A DNA stretch of 64,000 nt, taken from positions 51,938 to 115,937 of the forward strand of contig NZ_FXYE01000005.1 in NCBI RefSeq assembly GCF_900184935.1, given 5' to 3'. The position numbers and the translations under genes were made by a program. Numbering within the stretch: position 1 is the first letter of the stretch; each line of letters starts with the position of its first letter. This stretch comes from Actibacterium lipolyticum (lineage in GTDB: Bacteria > Pseudomonadota > Alphaproteobacteria > Rhodobacterales > Rhodobacteraceae). A model generated the notes under the pieces. It saw only the letters and a program-made list of their open reading frames with translations. It did not search any database and was not told the origin of the DNA. This document shows positions 17,408 through 26,954 of this stretch, in pieces.

Positions 17408-19546
17408 TTAGAAGCGCGAGGTAAGCGAAAGGCTTACTTCGCGGCCTGATCCGTAAGAACACACAACCGCAGTCTGACAGCCCGTCACATAGGTTTTGTC
17501 AGCGACGTTCGTGACGGCAAAGTTGGTTTCCAGCCCGTTGGCAAATTCATACGACGCAAAGACATCGACCACCGTAGAGGTTGGAACCGAAAGCGTGTTG
17601 TTCGCGTCAGCAAAGCTTTTGCCGCGATGGCGTGCGCCTGCGCCCACTGTCAGCCCGTTCAACGCGCCCGCAAATTCATAGCTGGCGGTCAGGGAAAGTT
17701 CGGATTCGGGGATCAGGGTTGGTGTTGTGCCGATCAAGGCGGCGTTGCTGTCTTCTTTGACTTTCACGTCAAGGAAGGTCGCAGCACCAGCAACCGAAAG
17801 GCCGTTGCCAAAGTCATAGCTGCCTTCCAATTCAACCCCGCGCGAACGCACCTTGCCCAGCTGGTCAAAGACAGGGAATGCACCCGTTACGACGTTGCTT
17901 TGGTCGATCTGGAACACCGCGCCAGACAGCGCAAAGTTTTCACCCAGCGGTGCCCATTTAAAGCCAAGTTCGATCTGATCGCCGTATTCCGGCTTTGTCA
18001 CACCGCTGGCCGGCGAGGCGATCAGCGGGTCAAAGAAGCTGGAATAGGACAGATAAGGCGTGAACCCGTTGGCACCTTCGCGCGCAATTGCCACGCGATA
18101 GGACGATTCGCTGTCGTTACGGCTAAAGCCTGCTGGGCCATCCTGTTCGGTCTCTACGAAATCGTGGCGCAGGTTGACGGTGCCGATCCAGCCCGCGCCC
18201 CAACGCATCTGATCCTGAAAATACAGCCCGACCTGTTGTTGGGTCGTGACCGCATCTTGATAAGGCGCACCAATTGTCGGCGTGCCGGGGGATGAGGAAC
18301 CAACCACGGTGGTCGATCCAAAACCAACAGCCTGCGTTTCATCCAGCCAATAGTCGCGCGCATCCAGCCCGAACAACAGATCATGACTTACCGCGCCCGC
18401 GTCGATCGTGCCGTAGTAACGCAAATCAGCTTGGGCCGTTTTGACAAGAGTGTCATGGTCGAACGCGATCATGCTAAGCGTGCCAGCCGCATCCACGGGG
18501 CTGGGCGCATAGCCGGAATACCCCGAAGCGTACCAATAGGATTCTTCCACGCTTGCAACGCCCGCGCGCCCGATGCCGGTAAAGGTAAAGCCGTTATCGA
18601 ACTGATGTTCGACAATCGCAGACACCGAACCCTGCTTGCGCATATAGCTGTCCCAGTCGGGATCAGAAAAGTTCACGTCGTCACCGATATAGCCGAATTC
18701 AGGCGTGGCCACGACGGTGCCTTCATACGGCAGGAACGTGCTGCCGTTGTGCTGTTCGTCGGCCATGTGAAAGTTGGCAAGAAGGGTAACTTCGGTGCCG
18801 CCATCGGTGGTGAATTTGTAAGACGGCGCAAGCGTTCCGCGCAGGCCGCTGTTGAATTCATCGTACTTGTCGCCGCCTTCGATGCGACCCGTCAGGCGGT
18901 ATGCCTGTTCGCCGCCAAGCGTATCGCCGAAATCAAATTCCAGCCATTGGGACGACGCATCGTTCAGACCAACCGTAACTTCGCGAAGACGCTCGCCCGG
19001 TCTTTTTGAGACGTAGTTAACAAGCCCACCCGGGTTCGATCCGCCATACAACGCCGAAGAGGGACCGCGCAGAATTTCGATCCGCTCAAGCGTGTAGGGG
19101 TCGATGAAAAATGACCCGAAGGCAAAGGCAAGGTTTTGGGCATTGTCCAGATAAACCCCGGTTTGATCGGCCTGAAAGCCCCGGATCCGAAGCCAGTCGT
19201 AATCGTTGTCGTCGCCAAACACGTCGGCTGTCACACCGGCCGCGTATCGCAACGCTTCGCTTGTGCGTTTGGCGCCAAAGCGTTGGATTTGCTCTTCGCC
19301 CAAAACGGTTACGGATTGCGGAACTTCGTTCAGGAACACAGGGAACTTTGACCCCGTCACCGTCGGCGGGTTCTTGTCAGCGCCCACCGGGCCTGTCGCG
19401 TCTTCCTGCACTTCGACCACGATTTCTTCTAGGTCGATAATGCCATCGCTTGATTGTGCCGACAGCGCCGTGGCTGACACCGACAGCATTAATCCGCAAA
19501 CCCCGATCCGGGTGAAGCGGCGTGAATTCCATTCACTGTTTTTCAT
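17408..19546 (-). CDS. TonB-dependent siderophore receptor
   Basis: 712 residues from the ATG at 19546, which has a GAGG ribosome-binding site; a longer frame reaches upstream into the regulatory hairpin and is rejected. It has a signal peptide ending ALSAQ. The plug domain includes PQSVTVLGEEQIQRFG, LRYAAGVTADVFG, IRGF and ERIEILRGPSSALYGG. A ~22-strand barrel follows, ending in the aromatic residue F that outer-membrane insertion needs. It takes up a ferric siderophore using TonB/ExbBD energy. The AraC gene precedes it by 74 bp. Confidence 0.95.
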   Translation of the reverse strand: MKNSEWNSRRFTRIGVCGLMLSVSATALSAQSSDGIIDLEEIVVEVQEDATGPVGADKNPPTVTGSKFPVFLNEVPQSVTVLGEEQIQRFGAKRTSEALRYAAGVTADVFGDDNDYDWLRIRGFQADQTGVYLDNAQNLAFAFGSFFIDPYTLERIEILRGPSSALYGGSNPGGLVNYVSKRPGERLREVTVGLNDASSQWLEFDFGDTLGGEQAYRLTGRIEGGDKYDEFNSGLRGTLAPSYKFTTDGGTEVTLLANFHMADEQHNGSTFLPYEGTVVATPEFGYIGDDVNFSDPDWDSYMRKQGSVSAIVEHQFDNGFTFTGIGRAGVASVEESYWYASGYSGYAPSPVDAAGTLSMIAFDHDTLVKTAQADLRYYGTIDAGAVSHDLLFGLDARDYWLDETQAVGFGSTTVVGSSSPGTPTIGAPYQDAVTTQQQVGLYFQDQMRWGAGWIGTVNLRHDFVETEQDGPAGFSRNDSESSYRVAIAREGANGFTPYLSYSSFFDPLIASPASGVTKPEYGDQIELGFKWAPLGENFALSGAVFQIDQSNVVTGAFPVFDQLGKVRSRGVELEGSYDFGNGLSVAGAATFLDVKVKEDSNAALIGTTPTLIPESELSLTASYEFAGALNGLTVGAGARHRGKSFADANNTLSVPTSTVVDVFASYEFANGLETNFAVTNVADKTYVTGCQTAVVCSYGSGREVSLSLTSRF

Positions 19547-19558
19547 GATACCTCGCAA

Positions 19559-19597
19559 GCAAATATCCCGCGAACGTCGCGCGGGCCCCATATTTGC
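19559..19597 (-). promoter_or_regulatory. Long stem-loop in the receptor mRNA leader
   Basis: GCAAATAT (19559-19566) pairs with ATATTTGC (19590-19597). Inside it CCCGCG (19567-19572) pairs with CGCGGG (19580-19585), with a one-sided bulge of four bases. The structure ends 12 bp before the receptor ATG. It could be an attenuator between the regulator and receptor genes, a translational control element, or an AraC operator read as DNA. Confidence 0.6.
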
Positions 19598-19620
19598 GTC
19601 CCTGATAAAAAGAGTCGGGT

Positions 19621-20490
19621 TTAGATGTCTTGTATAATCGGACCAGAATTGCCCATCTGGTTTTCGATTTTCCAAACCCCGGGCGCAACGCCGGTGGCCA
19701 ACTTGAAGCTGCGGCTAAAATGGGCCTGATCGGTAAAGCCCGTCGCGCTGGCGATTTGGGCAAACGGCATGCCCCGTTGGATGTATTTCTGCGCGTGCTT
19801 AACCTTGGCCTGCAAAATCCACTGATATGGGGACGACCCGGTTTCTTTTCGAAACATCCGGTTGAAATTGGTGCGCGACATCCCGGCCCGTTCGGCCAGA
19901 TGTTCAACGGTGATCTTCTGATCCAGATTTTCGCGAAGATACGCTTTGACGATGGGCGTCAGGCTGTGGCGCGACTGATCCGAGGTTTGCGATGCCGCAA
20001 GGTGGAACAGTTCGTGGATGATGGAATTTGTCAGCTCTTCGATATGACGCTTTGACCGTTGGGGGGTCACACATTCGCCCGCCAAGATTTCAGCCATGGC
20101 CCCCAGACCTGCTGAATTTGACAGATGCACTGGCTGATCAAACCGCACACCCGGCCCGCGCAGTTTGTGCAGGTGCTTGTTGGAAATGTGCACGTCCAAA
20201 TGCCGAAGCGTGCGCCGCTTTTCGACCTTGCTCCACAACTGCTGCCCGGCGGGGATATAGCACGCCATAGATTCAAACGCAGAACCGCCTTTTTGCGTGT
20301 AAAACGATATTGGCGCGTGATCCAAAATGAACACAAACCGCGGATGTATCGAAACATAGTGCCCCGCCGCGCCGGCATCGCAATGCACGTCCCAGTAATC
20401 AATCGCACCGTGGTCCAACACGATACTATGCGGGTCTGCGCGGGTGACGAACCCGTGAACCGAGGCATACATTCTGGGATGAAACGACAT
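19621..20490 (-). CDS. AraC-family regulator of siderophore uptake
   Basis: 289 residues. The C-terminal ~100 residues contain the two AraC helix-turn-helix motifs (ITVEHLAERAGMSRTNFNRMF, and MPFAQIASATGFTDQAHFSRSF). The N-terminal domain is a probable sensor. Its position just upstream of the TonB receptor mirrors PchR-type activators, which bind their ferric siderophore and switch on the receptor. That function is inferred from location. Confidence 0.9.
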   Translation of the reverse strand: MSFHPRMYASVHGFVTRADPHSIVLDHGAIDYWDVHCDAGAAGHYVSIHPRFVFILDHAPISFYTQKGGSAFESMACYIPAGQQLWSKVEKRRTLRHLDVHISNKHLHKLRGPGVRFDQPVHLSNSAGLGAMAEILAGECVTPQRSKRHIEELTNSIIHELFHLAASQTSDQSRHSLTPIVKAYLRENLDQKITVEHLAERAGMSRTNFNRMFRKETGSSPYQWILQAKVKHAQKYIQRGMPFAQIASATGFTDQAHFSRSFKLATGVAPGVWKIENQMGNSGPIIQDI

Positions 20491-20893
20491 AAGCTGGCCT
20501 TTGAGATTTTCCGGCCTGGCTACTTCGTTTGCTGAGCGTTTGGGGTGGTTAGCGCTGTCATAATGCTAATGCAATGGCCTGTTCGCCGCAACTGGCGCAA
20601 GGTCAACCAACCGAAAGGGGCGCGTTGGGCCTAGGTATTTCCGATCGGCGTGGTGACGGGGCATAAAAGATTTGCCAATGCGCAACAAAATCAGAAATTC
20701 CTTAAGGTCGCGCAAGACTTCGCACGAAACAGAAAGTGCAAGATTTACTTGGAATCGACCACGTTTCTGGCAGGGGGCGCAAAGCCTTATAAAAGCCCGG
20801 CCTTTTCGGATTGCCAACTGCCCCACGAAGGCAGTGTTATCAGCCTTTGGATCGCGCTGCCCTAAGCAGTTGCGGCGGCAACTTGCTCAGGGC
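20491..20893. other. Intergenic region between the siderophore and thiamine loci
   Basis: About 400 bases. The promoter of the AraC gene should lie at its left. At 20860-20892, directly after the ThiX stop on the minus strand, there is a strong stem (about 13 pairs, TTGC loop side GTTGC/GCAAC) without a T-run, probably the 3' end of the thiamine operon transcript. No open frame here looks like a gene. Confidence 0.5.
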
Positions 20894-21631
20894 TTAGGCC
20901 CGCTCAAACAGTTTCTCGGCCAGCTTGCCCACAGCCACATGCAGCAGGATCGTAAAGATTGCCAAGACGATCAGCGCGGCGAACATCAGGTCGATTTTGG
21001 CGCGTCCGTTGGCCAACAGCATCAAATACCCCAACCCCTTAGAGGCACCGACCCATTCCCCAATGATCGCGCCGATCGGGGCGTAAACGGCGGCCAGACG
21101 CAGGCCGGATGCAAAGCCCGGCAAGGCGGCCGGAATGCGGATGTGCCACATGATCCGCGCCGGGCGTGCGCCCATTACGCGGGCCAAACCCAGCCAATCG
21201 GGGTTCGTGCGCATTAGTGCGTCAAAGAAGGACGACGTGACCGGGAAATAGATGATGATCACCGCCATCGCGATTTTCGACCCCAACCCATAGCCCAGCC
21301 ACAGCGTCAGGATCGGCGCCAGCGCGAACACCGGGATCGCCTGACTGAACACCAACAGCGGTTTGACCAACGACCGCGCCATGGGCGAGGCCGCCAACCC
21401 GATGGCCGATAGCCCCCCCAGCACCGCGCCCAGAACCAGCCCGATCAGAACCTCGGTCGCAGTAATCAACGTGTGTTCGGCAATCAGCGCGCGGCTTTTC
21501 CACATGGTTTCGGCCACCAGCACAGGCCCCGGCAGGATAAAGCGCGGCAAGTCATACGCCCAAACGACGCCCTGCCAAAGCGCAAGCCCCAGCACGGCCG
21601 AGGCGACAGCTGATTGCCAACCGCGCATCAT
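20894..21631 (-). CDS. thiX: ABC permease for thiamine precursor (ThiX type)
   Basis: 245 residues from the ATG at 21631, which overlaps the tenA stop (ATGA). It has six membrane helices and a BPD-type EAA loop (EWVGASKGLGYLML). Sequence motifs include LPRFILPGPVLVAETM and ARVMGARPARIMWHIRIPAALPG. With the ATPase and the THI5-like binding protein of the same operon it would import a pyrimidine precursor (HMP or formyl/amino-HMP). Last gene of the TPP-riboswitch operon. Confidence 0.85.
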   Translation of the reverse strand: MMRGWQSAVASAVLGLALWQGVVWAYDLPRFILPGPVLVAETMWKSRALIAEHTLITATEVLIGLVLGAVLGGLSAIGLAASPMARSLVKPLLVFSQAIPVFALAPILTLWLGYGLGSKIAMAVIIIYFPVTSSFFDALMRTNPDWLGLARVMGARPARIMWHIRIPAALPGFASGLRLAAVYAPIGAIIGEWVGASKGLGYLMLLANGRAKIDLMFAALIVLAIFTILLHVAVGKLAEKLFERA

Positions 21632-22278
21632 GCGACCCGAAACCCGGCCCAAGCGGCGTCAAAGAACGCGCGTTCTAACCGGACCGCTTCGCAGAACACC
21701 TCTTCGACGCGGGCGCGGGCGGTAACGTCAAGTTCGGCCCACACGGTATCAAGCTGGCCACGCAGATAGGCGACAACCCCTTCAAACCCTTCGCCACAGT
21801 GCAGCGTGATCCATTCACCCAGCCAGAATGGCAAATCGTCAGCCCGGTCGGCAAAGGGCGTTGCCCATTCCAGATAGACCCATTCGGCCACGACCAGCAC
21901 GGCCAGCATCACTTCGTACCGGCCCGAACTGCGCGCCTCGGCCATCAGGGCCAGAAACGCGCTGGTTTCGGGCATCGGCGCAGCGTCGTGGGGTACCTTC
22001 AGCGCATCAAGACTGCGCTGAAAATAGGTGTTTTCGGGGCCGGTGATCAGCGCCAGAAACTGCGCGGCGGGCACCCTGTCTGCCAATGTCGGCGCATGAG
22101 CAACGGCCGAGGCCAAAAGCCGCACGAATTCGTCCAAAAACAGGTAATCCTGTTGCAGATAGCCCGCCATTTTCCGGGCGCTTAAGCTGCCATCGGCCAG
22201 CGCGTCGGTAAACGCATGTTGCGTTGCGGCGGCCCAATCGTCGCTTGCCAGGGTCCTAAGGTATTCAGTCGCGCGCAT
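21628..22278 (-). CDS. TenA-family protein lacking the active-site Cys (TenA_E type)
   Basis: 216 residues with TenA features (FLDEFVRLLASAVAHAP, QQDYLFL, GPENTYFQ). In the catalytic helix, where classic TenA has Cys, this protein has A131-E132 (VVAEWVYLEW), the pattern of the TenA_E subgroup. That subgroup hydrolyses aminopyrimidine breakdown products of thiamine without the Cys nucleophile. It overlaps the upstream ATPase gene by 14 bases. A second, Cys-containing TenA is encoded two genes upstream. Confidence 0.85.
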   Translation of the reverse strand: MRATEYLRTLASDDWAAATQHAFTDALADGSLSARKMAGYLQQDYLFLDEFVRLLASAVAHAPTLADRVPAAQFLALITGPENTYFQRSLDALKVPHDAAPMPETSAFLALMAEARSSGRYEVMLAVLVVAEWVYLEWATPFADRADDLPFWLGEWITLHCGEGFEGVVAYLRGQLDTVWAELDVTARARVEEVFCEAVRLERAFFDAAWAGFRVA

Positions 22279-22999
22279 TGGCGTCCTCTCTCAATTGGGC
22301 CAGCAGGCTGGTTTGAACGCGTAAAACGGCCGGATCATCGACCGGGCGCGGAATGTCGCCGGGGGGCGGCGTCACATCAATCAGCCCGGTTTCTGTCATC
22401 ACTTTGATGCTGTGGCCCAGCCGGGCCGCCTCGGCCGGTTCGTGGGTGACCAACAGCACGGTGCGCCCTGTCAGAACCTCGGCCGTCAGTTCCTGCATCT
22501 GGGCACGGGTGCGGGCATCAAGGGCGGAAAAGGGTTCATCCAACAGGACGACGGGGCGATCCTCCATCAGGGTGCGGGCAAGCGCGACGCGCTGGCGCTG
22601 CCCTCCGGACAGTTCCCCGGGCCGACGATCTGCCTTGTCCGTCAGCCCGACGCGGGCCAGTACGGATTGGGCGCGCGCGTGATCCGGCCGCGTGCCCCGC
22701 AGGCGCGCTCCCAGCAGCACGTTTTCAGTGACGGACAGCCACGGCAGCAACAGATCATCCTGCGCCATCAGCGCGACCTGACCGGCAAGCGGGCCGTCGC
22801 TGGCCCCCAACGCACCGTCAAATTCAACGCCCGCATCCAGCCCGGCGAACAGTTTCAGCACGGTCGATTTGCCAACCCCGCTGGAGCCTAGCAAACAGGT
22901 CCACTGCCCCGCCGGAACGTCCAGCGACACGCCTGCAAACACCGGCACCCCATCAAACGAGGCCGCGCCATCAAGATGCAATGCCGGTGCAATAGTCAC
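22265..22999 (-). CDS. thiZ: ABC transporter ATP-binding protein (ThiZ type)
   Basis: 244 residues from a GTG at 22999, whose GTGA overlaps the stop of the upstream tenA. Walker A GSSGVGKST, signature LSGGQRQRVALART and Walker B VVLLDEPFSALD are intact. It powers the ThiX permease. A longer in-frame reading into tenA is rejected. It differs from the nitrate/taurine-type ATPases it resembles only by its thiamine context. Confidence 0.85.
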   Translation of the reverse strand: MTIAPALHLDGAASFDGVPVFAGVSLDVPAGQWTCLLGSSGVGKSTVLKLFAGLDAGVEFDGALGASDGPLAGQVALMAQDDLLLPWLSVTENVLLGARLRGTRPDHARAQSVLARVGLTDKADRRPGELSGGQRQRVALARTLMEDRPVVLLDEPFSALDARTRAQMQELTAEVLTGRTVLLVTHEPAEAARLGHSIKVMTETGLIDVTPPPGDIPRPVDDPAVLRVQTSLLAQLREDANARD

Positions 23000-23667
23000 G
23001 GTTTCAGCCCCATATCCCAGAATCCAACCTCTAGCTTCGTGGCCATATGGAACCGTTTGCACAAGCCCCCCCAACGCGGAGAGTTTTCGGGCGCATCGCC
23101 CAGACGCCGTTCCACCGCACCGTCGATCAGCCCGCCGACATCTGCGCAAACCTGTTGGTATTCGGCCCCCGAATAGGTCGCGATCCAATCACCGTATGCA
23201 TCAGACGTTGCCGTGCGGCCCAACCGCGCGCCGATTTCGCCATAGCCCAGAACACATGGCGCCAGCGCCGCCAGCAGATCCAGCAAATCGCCCGAATGGC
23301 CCGCATCCAACACATAGCGGGTGTAGGCAAGGTTTTCGGGCCGCTCTTCGGCTGCGAAAAGCTGCGCCTCGGATATGCCCGCCGCGCCGCACACCCCAAC
23401 ATGAAGCGCGATTTCTTCGTTGATCAGTGCGTTCACCGTGGCCGCGCAAAGGCGCATTTCTTCCAGCGCTTCGGACTTGGTAACCGCCAAGGCCCAAGCG
23501 CGGGAAAAGTGGATCAGGAACACATAGTCCTGCACCAGATAGTGCAGGAACGCGTCGCGCGGCAGGGTGCCATCGCCAAGCCCCTGAACGAAGGCATGAT
23601 TGGTGTAGGCGGGCCAATCTGGGCCCGCCGCATCACGCCAAAGGGGAAAGATGCGCCCAAAGGTCAT
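22996..23667 (-). CDS. tenA: TenA-family thiaminase II / aminopyrimidine aminohydrolase (TenA_C type)
   Basis: 223 residues, standard TenA length. The catalytic Cys is present at C138 (LAPCVLGYGEIG) and the conserved Asp is D47 in VQDYVFL. TenA_C enzymes hydrolyse 4-amino-5-aminomethyl-2-methylpyrimidine to HMP for salvage. It is coupled to the binding-protein gene upstream by a 4-base overlap and to the ATPase downstream by GTGA. Having both TenA types in one operon argues for a full salvage route of thiamine breakdown products. Confidence 0.9.
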   Translation of the reverse strand: MTFGRIFPLWRDAAGPDWPAYTNHAFVQGLGDGTLPRDAFLHYLVQDYVFLIHFSRAWALAVTKSEALEEMRLCAATVNALINEEIALHVGVCGAAGISEAQLFAAEERPENLAYTRYVLDAGHSGDLLDLLAALAPCVLGYGEIGARLGRTATSDAYGDWIATYSGAEYQQVCADVGGLIDGAVERRLGDAPENSPRWGGLCKRFHMATKLEVGFWDMGLKP

Positions 23668-24602
23668 TGCGCGCCCAGATCAACGGCCAGTTCGGAAACC
23701 GGGCGGGTTCCTTCGATCAGACCCGCATCTGCAAGGAACTGTTCGAACCGTGCATAGCGGCCTTCGTCCAACGCTTCGGGGCGCAGGGCAAACCGTGGGA
23801 ACGTATCGACCCATGCTTTTGCGTTCAGTTCGTCATCCAGCTCGGCAGAGGTGCCTTTGAACAGCTCCCAGCTTTCTTCGGGGTGGTTGACGATATACTG
23901 CGTGGCCAGTTCGGTTGCGCGCAAAAACCGGCGGATTAGAGCCGCATCAAGCGTTTCGCTGTTGGCGACATAGATCAGTTCGTCATAGGTCGGCACGCCT
24001 TCTTCTTCGACATAGAAACAGCGGCCGTTGACGCCTTCAATCTCCATCTGGTTCAGCTCAAAGTTCCGGTAGGCACCAATCACCGCGTCCACCTGCCCCG
24101 ACATCAGCGACGGCGACAGCGACCAGTTCACGTTAACCAGCTCCACATCCGATGTGGCCAGCCCGTGACGCCCCAGAATGGCTGTCAAAAGCGCCTCTTC
24201 GACACCGGCAACGGAATAGCCGATCTTTTTGCCCTTCAGGTCGGCGATCTGTTTGATCGGCCCGTCTTGCAACACCAACAGACAGTTCAGCGGCGTGGCA
24301 ACCAGCGTGCCAACGCGGATCAGCGGCAGGCCTTCGGCAACCTGCAAATGCTGCGAGGGTTGGTAAGACACGGCCAGATCTGCCTTGCCTGCGGCAACCA
24401 TTTTGGGCGGATCGGCCGGATCAGCGGGGGCAATGATTTCAACCTCTAGCCCCTGATCCGCGAAATAGCCCTTTTCCTGTGCCACGATGATCGGGCCGTG
24501 GTCGGGGTTGATGAACCAATCCAGCAGCAGGGTCATTTTGTCCTGCGCCATCGCCGGGCCGCTGGCCGCGAACAGCGCGGCGGTTACAAGGTATTTGAAC
24601 AT
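23664..24602 (-). CDS. thiY: THI5/NMT1-like pyrimidine-binding protein (ThiY type)
   Basis: 312 residues from the ATG at 24602, which has a perfect ribosome-binding site (AAGGAG). The signal peptide ends near AMA-Q (residue 19). The mature start LLLDWFINPDHGPIIVAQ matches the ThiY/THI5 family (LDWxxNxxH). It is the periplasmic receptor for formyl-amino-HMP or related pyrimidines. The Cys-rich motif of yeast THI5 synthase is absent, so it is a binding protein and not an HMP synthase. Confidence 0.9.
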   Translation of the reverse strand: MFKYLVTAALFAASGPAMAQDKMTLLLDWFINPDHGPIIVAQEKGYFADQGLEVEIIAPADPADPPKMVAAGKADLAVSYQPSQHLQVAEGLPLIRVGTLVATPLNCLLVLQDGPIKQIADLKGKKIGYSVAGVEEALLTAILGRHGLATSDVELVNVNWSLSPSLMSGQVDAVIGAYRNFELNQMEIEGVNGRCFYVEEEGVPTYDELIYVANSETLDAALIRRFLRATELATQYIVNHPEESWELFKGTSAELDDELNAKAWVDTFPRFALRPEALDEGRYARFEQFLADAGLIEGTRPVSELAVDLGAQ

Positions 24603-24612
24603 CTGTTTCTCC

Positions 24613-25593
24613 TTAATGTTCATCGCCGTCGCCAAGGGCAACAAGCACAATTTCACCCGTCCAGACACGCGCCAAACGATCAGCCGCCTGCCATGCACGC
24701 AGGCCCGACCGACACGCCAGCACGGCCCGGTGTTGGGAGGGTTGAGGGACAGGGCCATCGGCCCCGAATTCGATAACACTGTGGCGCCCGGCCCCGTTTA
24801 GGGCTGGGCCGGGTTCGTTCACCTCGCGCAGGTCCACTACGAAATCGCCCTGCGCGATGTCGCCATGGGCGATAAAACCGGGCAGAGGCGCGGGGTTTTC
24901 AGCGCCGTCAAAGCGAAAGCCGCCAAATCGGAAATTCTGCGCGTCATAGGTGACAAGCTGGCCAAGTGGCGACGGCGCGCTGCCGGCCAAAACCGCCACC
25001 GCCATCTGCGCCTGCACCGCCCCAATCACCCCAACAGCGGGGCCAAGCACCCCGTCTGCGTCGCAACTGCCCAGCCGTTCGGGCAGGTCAGGAAACACTG
25101 CGCGCAACCCCGGTGCGCCGCCACAGAACCCGCCGCAATACCCATCCATCCCCACGACCGAGGCACTGATCAACGGGATGCCATGGGCAACGCAGTGATC
25201 GGACGCGATGTAAGAGGCGGCGAAGCTGTCGGCGCAATCCAGCACCACATCAACCCCATGGCACAACGCGCCGACATTGGCCGGATCAAACCGCGTGATG
25301 TGGGGGAGGATTTCACTTTCGGCGTTCAGGGTCTTCATATGTGCGGCTGCGGCCATGGCCTTTGGCACGCCAATGTCGGTTTCACGGAACAGCGTTTGGC
25401 GGTGCAGGTTGCTAAGCGCGACGGTGTCATCATCGACCAAGCGGATCGTGCCCACCCCTGCCCCGACCAGATATTGCAGCACAGGTGCCGCCAACCCGCC
25501 CGCACCGATCACCAGAACCGTGGCCGCGCGCAAACGCGCCTGCCCTTCGGCCCCGAATGTGGGCACGGCAATCTGGCGGGCGTAACGGGTCAC
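24613..25593 (-). CDS. thiF: ThiF/MoeB-type adenylyltransferase fused to a rhodanese-like domain
   Basis: 326 residues from the GTG at 25593 (GTGA overlap with the thiE stop); another GTG six bases upstream is possible. The E1-like domain has [34 protein letters not shown] and DCADSF. The C-terminal ~90 residues are rhodanese-like, with the loop ACRSGLRAW (C294). It would adenylate the ThiS C terminus and perhaps also deliver sulfur through C294, replacing the usual separate sulfur carrier. That dual role is inferred. Confidence 0.88.
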   Translation of the reverse strand: MTRYARQIAVPTFGAEGQARLRAATVLVIGAGGLAAPVLQYLVGAGVGTIRLVDDDTVALSNLHRQTLFRETDIGVPKAMAAAAHMKTLNAESEILPHITRFDPANVGALCHGVDVVLDCADSFAASYIASDHCVAHGIPLISASVVGMDGYCGGFCGGAPGLRAVFPDLPERLGSCDADGVLGPAVGVIGAVQAQMAVAVLAGSAPSPLGQLVTYDAQNFRFGGFRFDGAENPAPLPGFIAHGDIAQGDFVVDLREVNEPGPALNGAGRHSVIEFGADGPVPQPSQHRAVLACRSGLRAWQAADRLARVWTGEIVLVALGDGDEH

Positions 25594-26186
25594 TTGCACA
25601 CCTTTAGCCAGCTTTCGGTGCGCCCTTCGGGATCATCGTTCAGGGTGATGTCGGTGACGGCGGAAACGATGTCTGCGCCAGCGTCAAACGCCCCTTGCGC
25701 ACGTTCCACCGACATGCCGCCGATGGCGACCAGCGGGATATCCCCGATCAACGCTTTCCATTCGGTCAGCTTTTCCAGCCCCTGCTGGTGCCACTTCATC
25801 TTTTTCAGGATGGTCGGATAAACCGGGCCAAGCGCCACATAGTCAGGGTTCAACGCCAACGCACGGTCCAGTTCGGCCCGGTCGTGGGTTGAAACGCCCA
25901 GCTTCAGGCCCGCCGCGCGGATGGCCGGAGTGTCTGCGGTGTCCAGATCTTCTTGCCCAAGGTGGATCCAGTCGCACCCCAGGTCGATCGCCAGTTCCCA
26001 ATAGTCGTTGACCACCAACGTGGCCCCATGGGCGCGGCACAGATCACGGCCTTCGGCGAGCTGCTGGCGCAGCACGTCTTGGGGCTGGTCCTTGATGCGA
26101 AGCTGCACAAGCTTCACGCCCAAGGGCAGGGTCCGGTGCAACCAACGCACATCATCAAAGATCGGGTAAAACGAAGGCAGGGTCAT
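25590..26186 (-). CDS. thiE: Thiamine-phosphate synthase
   Basis: 198 residues, slightly short for the family (about 210). TIM-barrel motifs are present: [12 protein letters not shown] (RxK), [48 protein letters not shown], and VAIGGMS. It joins HMP-PP and thiazole phosphate to thiamine phosphate. The ATG at 26186 overlaps the thiG stop by 4 bases. Confidence 0.92.
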   Translation of the reverse strand: MTLPSFYPIFDDVRWLHRTLPLGVKLVQLRIKDQPQDVLRQQLAEGRDLCRAHGATLVVNDYWELAIDLGCDWIHLGQEDLDTADTPAIRAAGLKLGVSTHDRAELDRALALNPDYVALGPVYPTILKKMKWHQQGLEKLTEWKALIGDIPLVAIGGMSVERAQGAFDAGADIVSAVTDITLNDDPEGRTESWLKVCK

Positions 26187-26953
26187 AGGAACGCCTTTCC
26201 TAAAACGGGGGTGCTGGGCGCGGCCATGTCGCGCGGCTCCATCGGGTCGGCGGCGTGGGCCAGCGCCCCGGCCTGAACCGCCAACGCAAAGCTTTCGGCC
26301 ATCATCGCGGGGTCGCCCGCTTTGGCGACGGCGGTGTTCAACAGCACCGCATCAAACCCCATTTCAATCGCTTGCGCCGCCTGACTGGGCAGGCCAAGCC
26401 CGGCGTCGATCACCATGGGAACGTCGGGGTAATGGGCGCGAAGGCTGCGCAGACCGTAGATGTTGTTCAGCCCCAGCCCTGTGCCGATGGGCGCGCCCCA
26501 TGGCATCAAAACTTCGCACCCGGCCTCTAGCAGGCGTTCGCACAGAACCAGATCTTCGGTGCAATAGGGAAAGACCTGAAACCCGTCGTCCGTCAAAGCA
26601 CGGGCCGCTTCGATCAGGCCGAACGGGTCGGGCTGTAACGTGTCGGCATGGCCGATCACCTCTAGCTTGATCCAAGGGGTGTCGAACAATTCGCGGGCCA
26701 TGTGGGCGGTGGTGATCGCCTCACGCGCGGAATGGCACCCGGCGGTGTTGGGCAGAACGGCAACGCCCAGTTCCTTGATCAGCGCCCAGAAATCCTGCCC
26801 CGCGCGGTCGCCGCCCGCTTCGCGGCGGACCGAAACGGTGGCGATGCCAGCCCCGGATCGGCGGAACGCATCCGCCAGAATGGCGGGCGATGGGTATTGC
26901 GCCGTGCCCAACATCAGCCGCGAGGCAACTTCGGTTCCGTAAAAATTCGGCAT
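26183..26953 (-). CDS. thiG: Thiazole synthase
   Basis: 256 residues from the ATG at 26953, one base after the thiS stop. Schiff-base lysine K96 lies in WIKLEVIG, the position expected for ThiG. Other family motifs are [34 protein letters not shown] and [24 protein letters not shown]. It builds the thiazole ring from DXP, dehydroglycine (from ThiO) and ThiS-thiocarboxylate. An in-frame ATG upstream lies inside thiS and is rejected. Confidence 0.95.
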   Translation of the reverse strand: MPNFYGTEVASRLMLGTAQYPSPAILADAFRRSGAGIATVSVRREAGGDRAGQDFWALIKELGVAVLPNTAGCHSAREAITTAHMARELFDTPWIKLEVIGHADTLQPDPFGLIEAARALTDDGFQVFPYCTEDLVLCERLLEAGCEVLMPWGAPIGTGLGLNNIYGLRSLRAHYPDVPMVIDAGLGLPSQAAQAIEMGFDAVLLNTAVAKAGDPAMMAESFALAVQAGALAHAADPMEPRDMAAPSTPVLGKAFL

Positions 26954-26954
26954 G

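Noticed and set aside
20650..20865. Open frame in the gap between the siderophore and thiamine loci
   Set aside because: No start site, no family resemblance, and it overlaps the 3' stem-loop of the thiamine operon.
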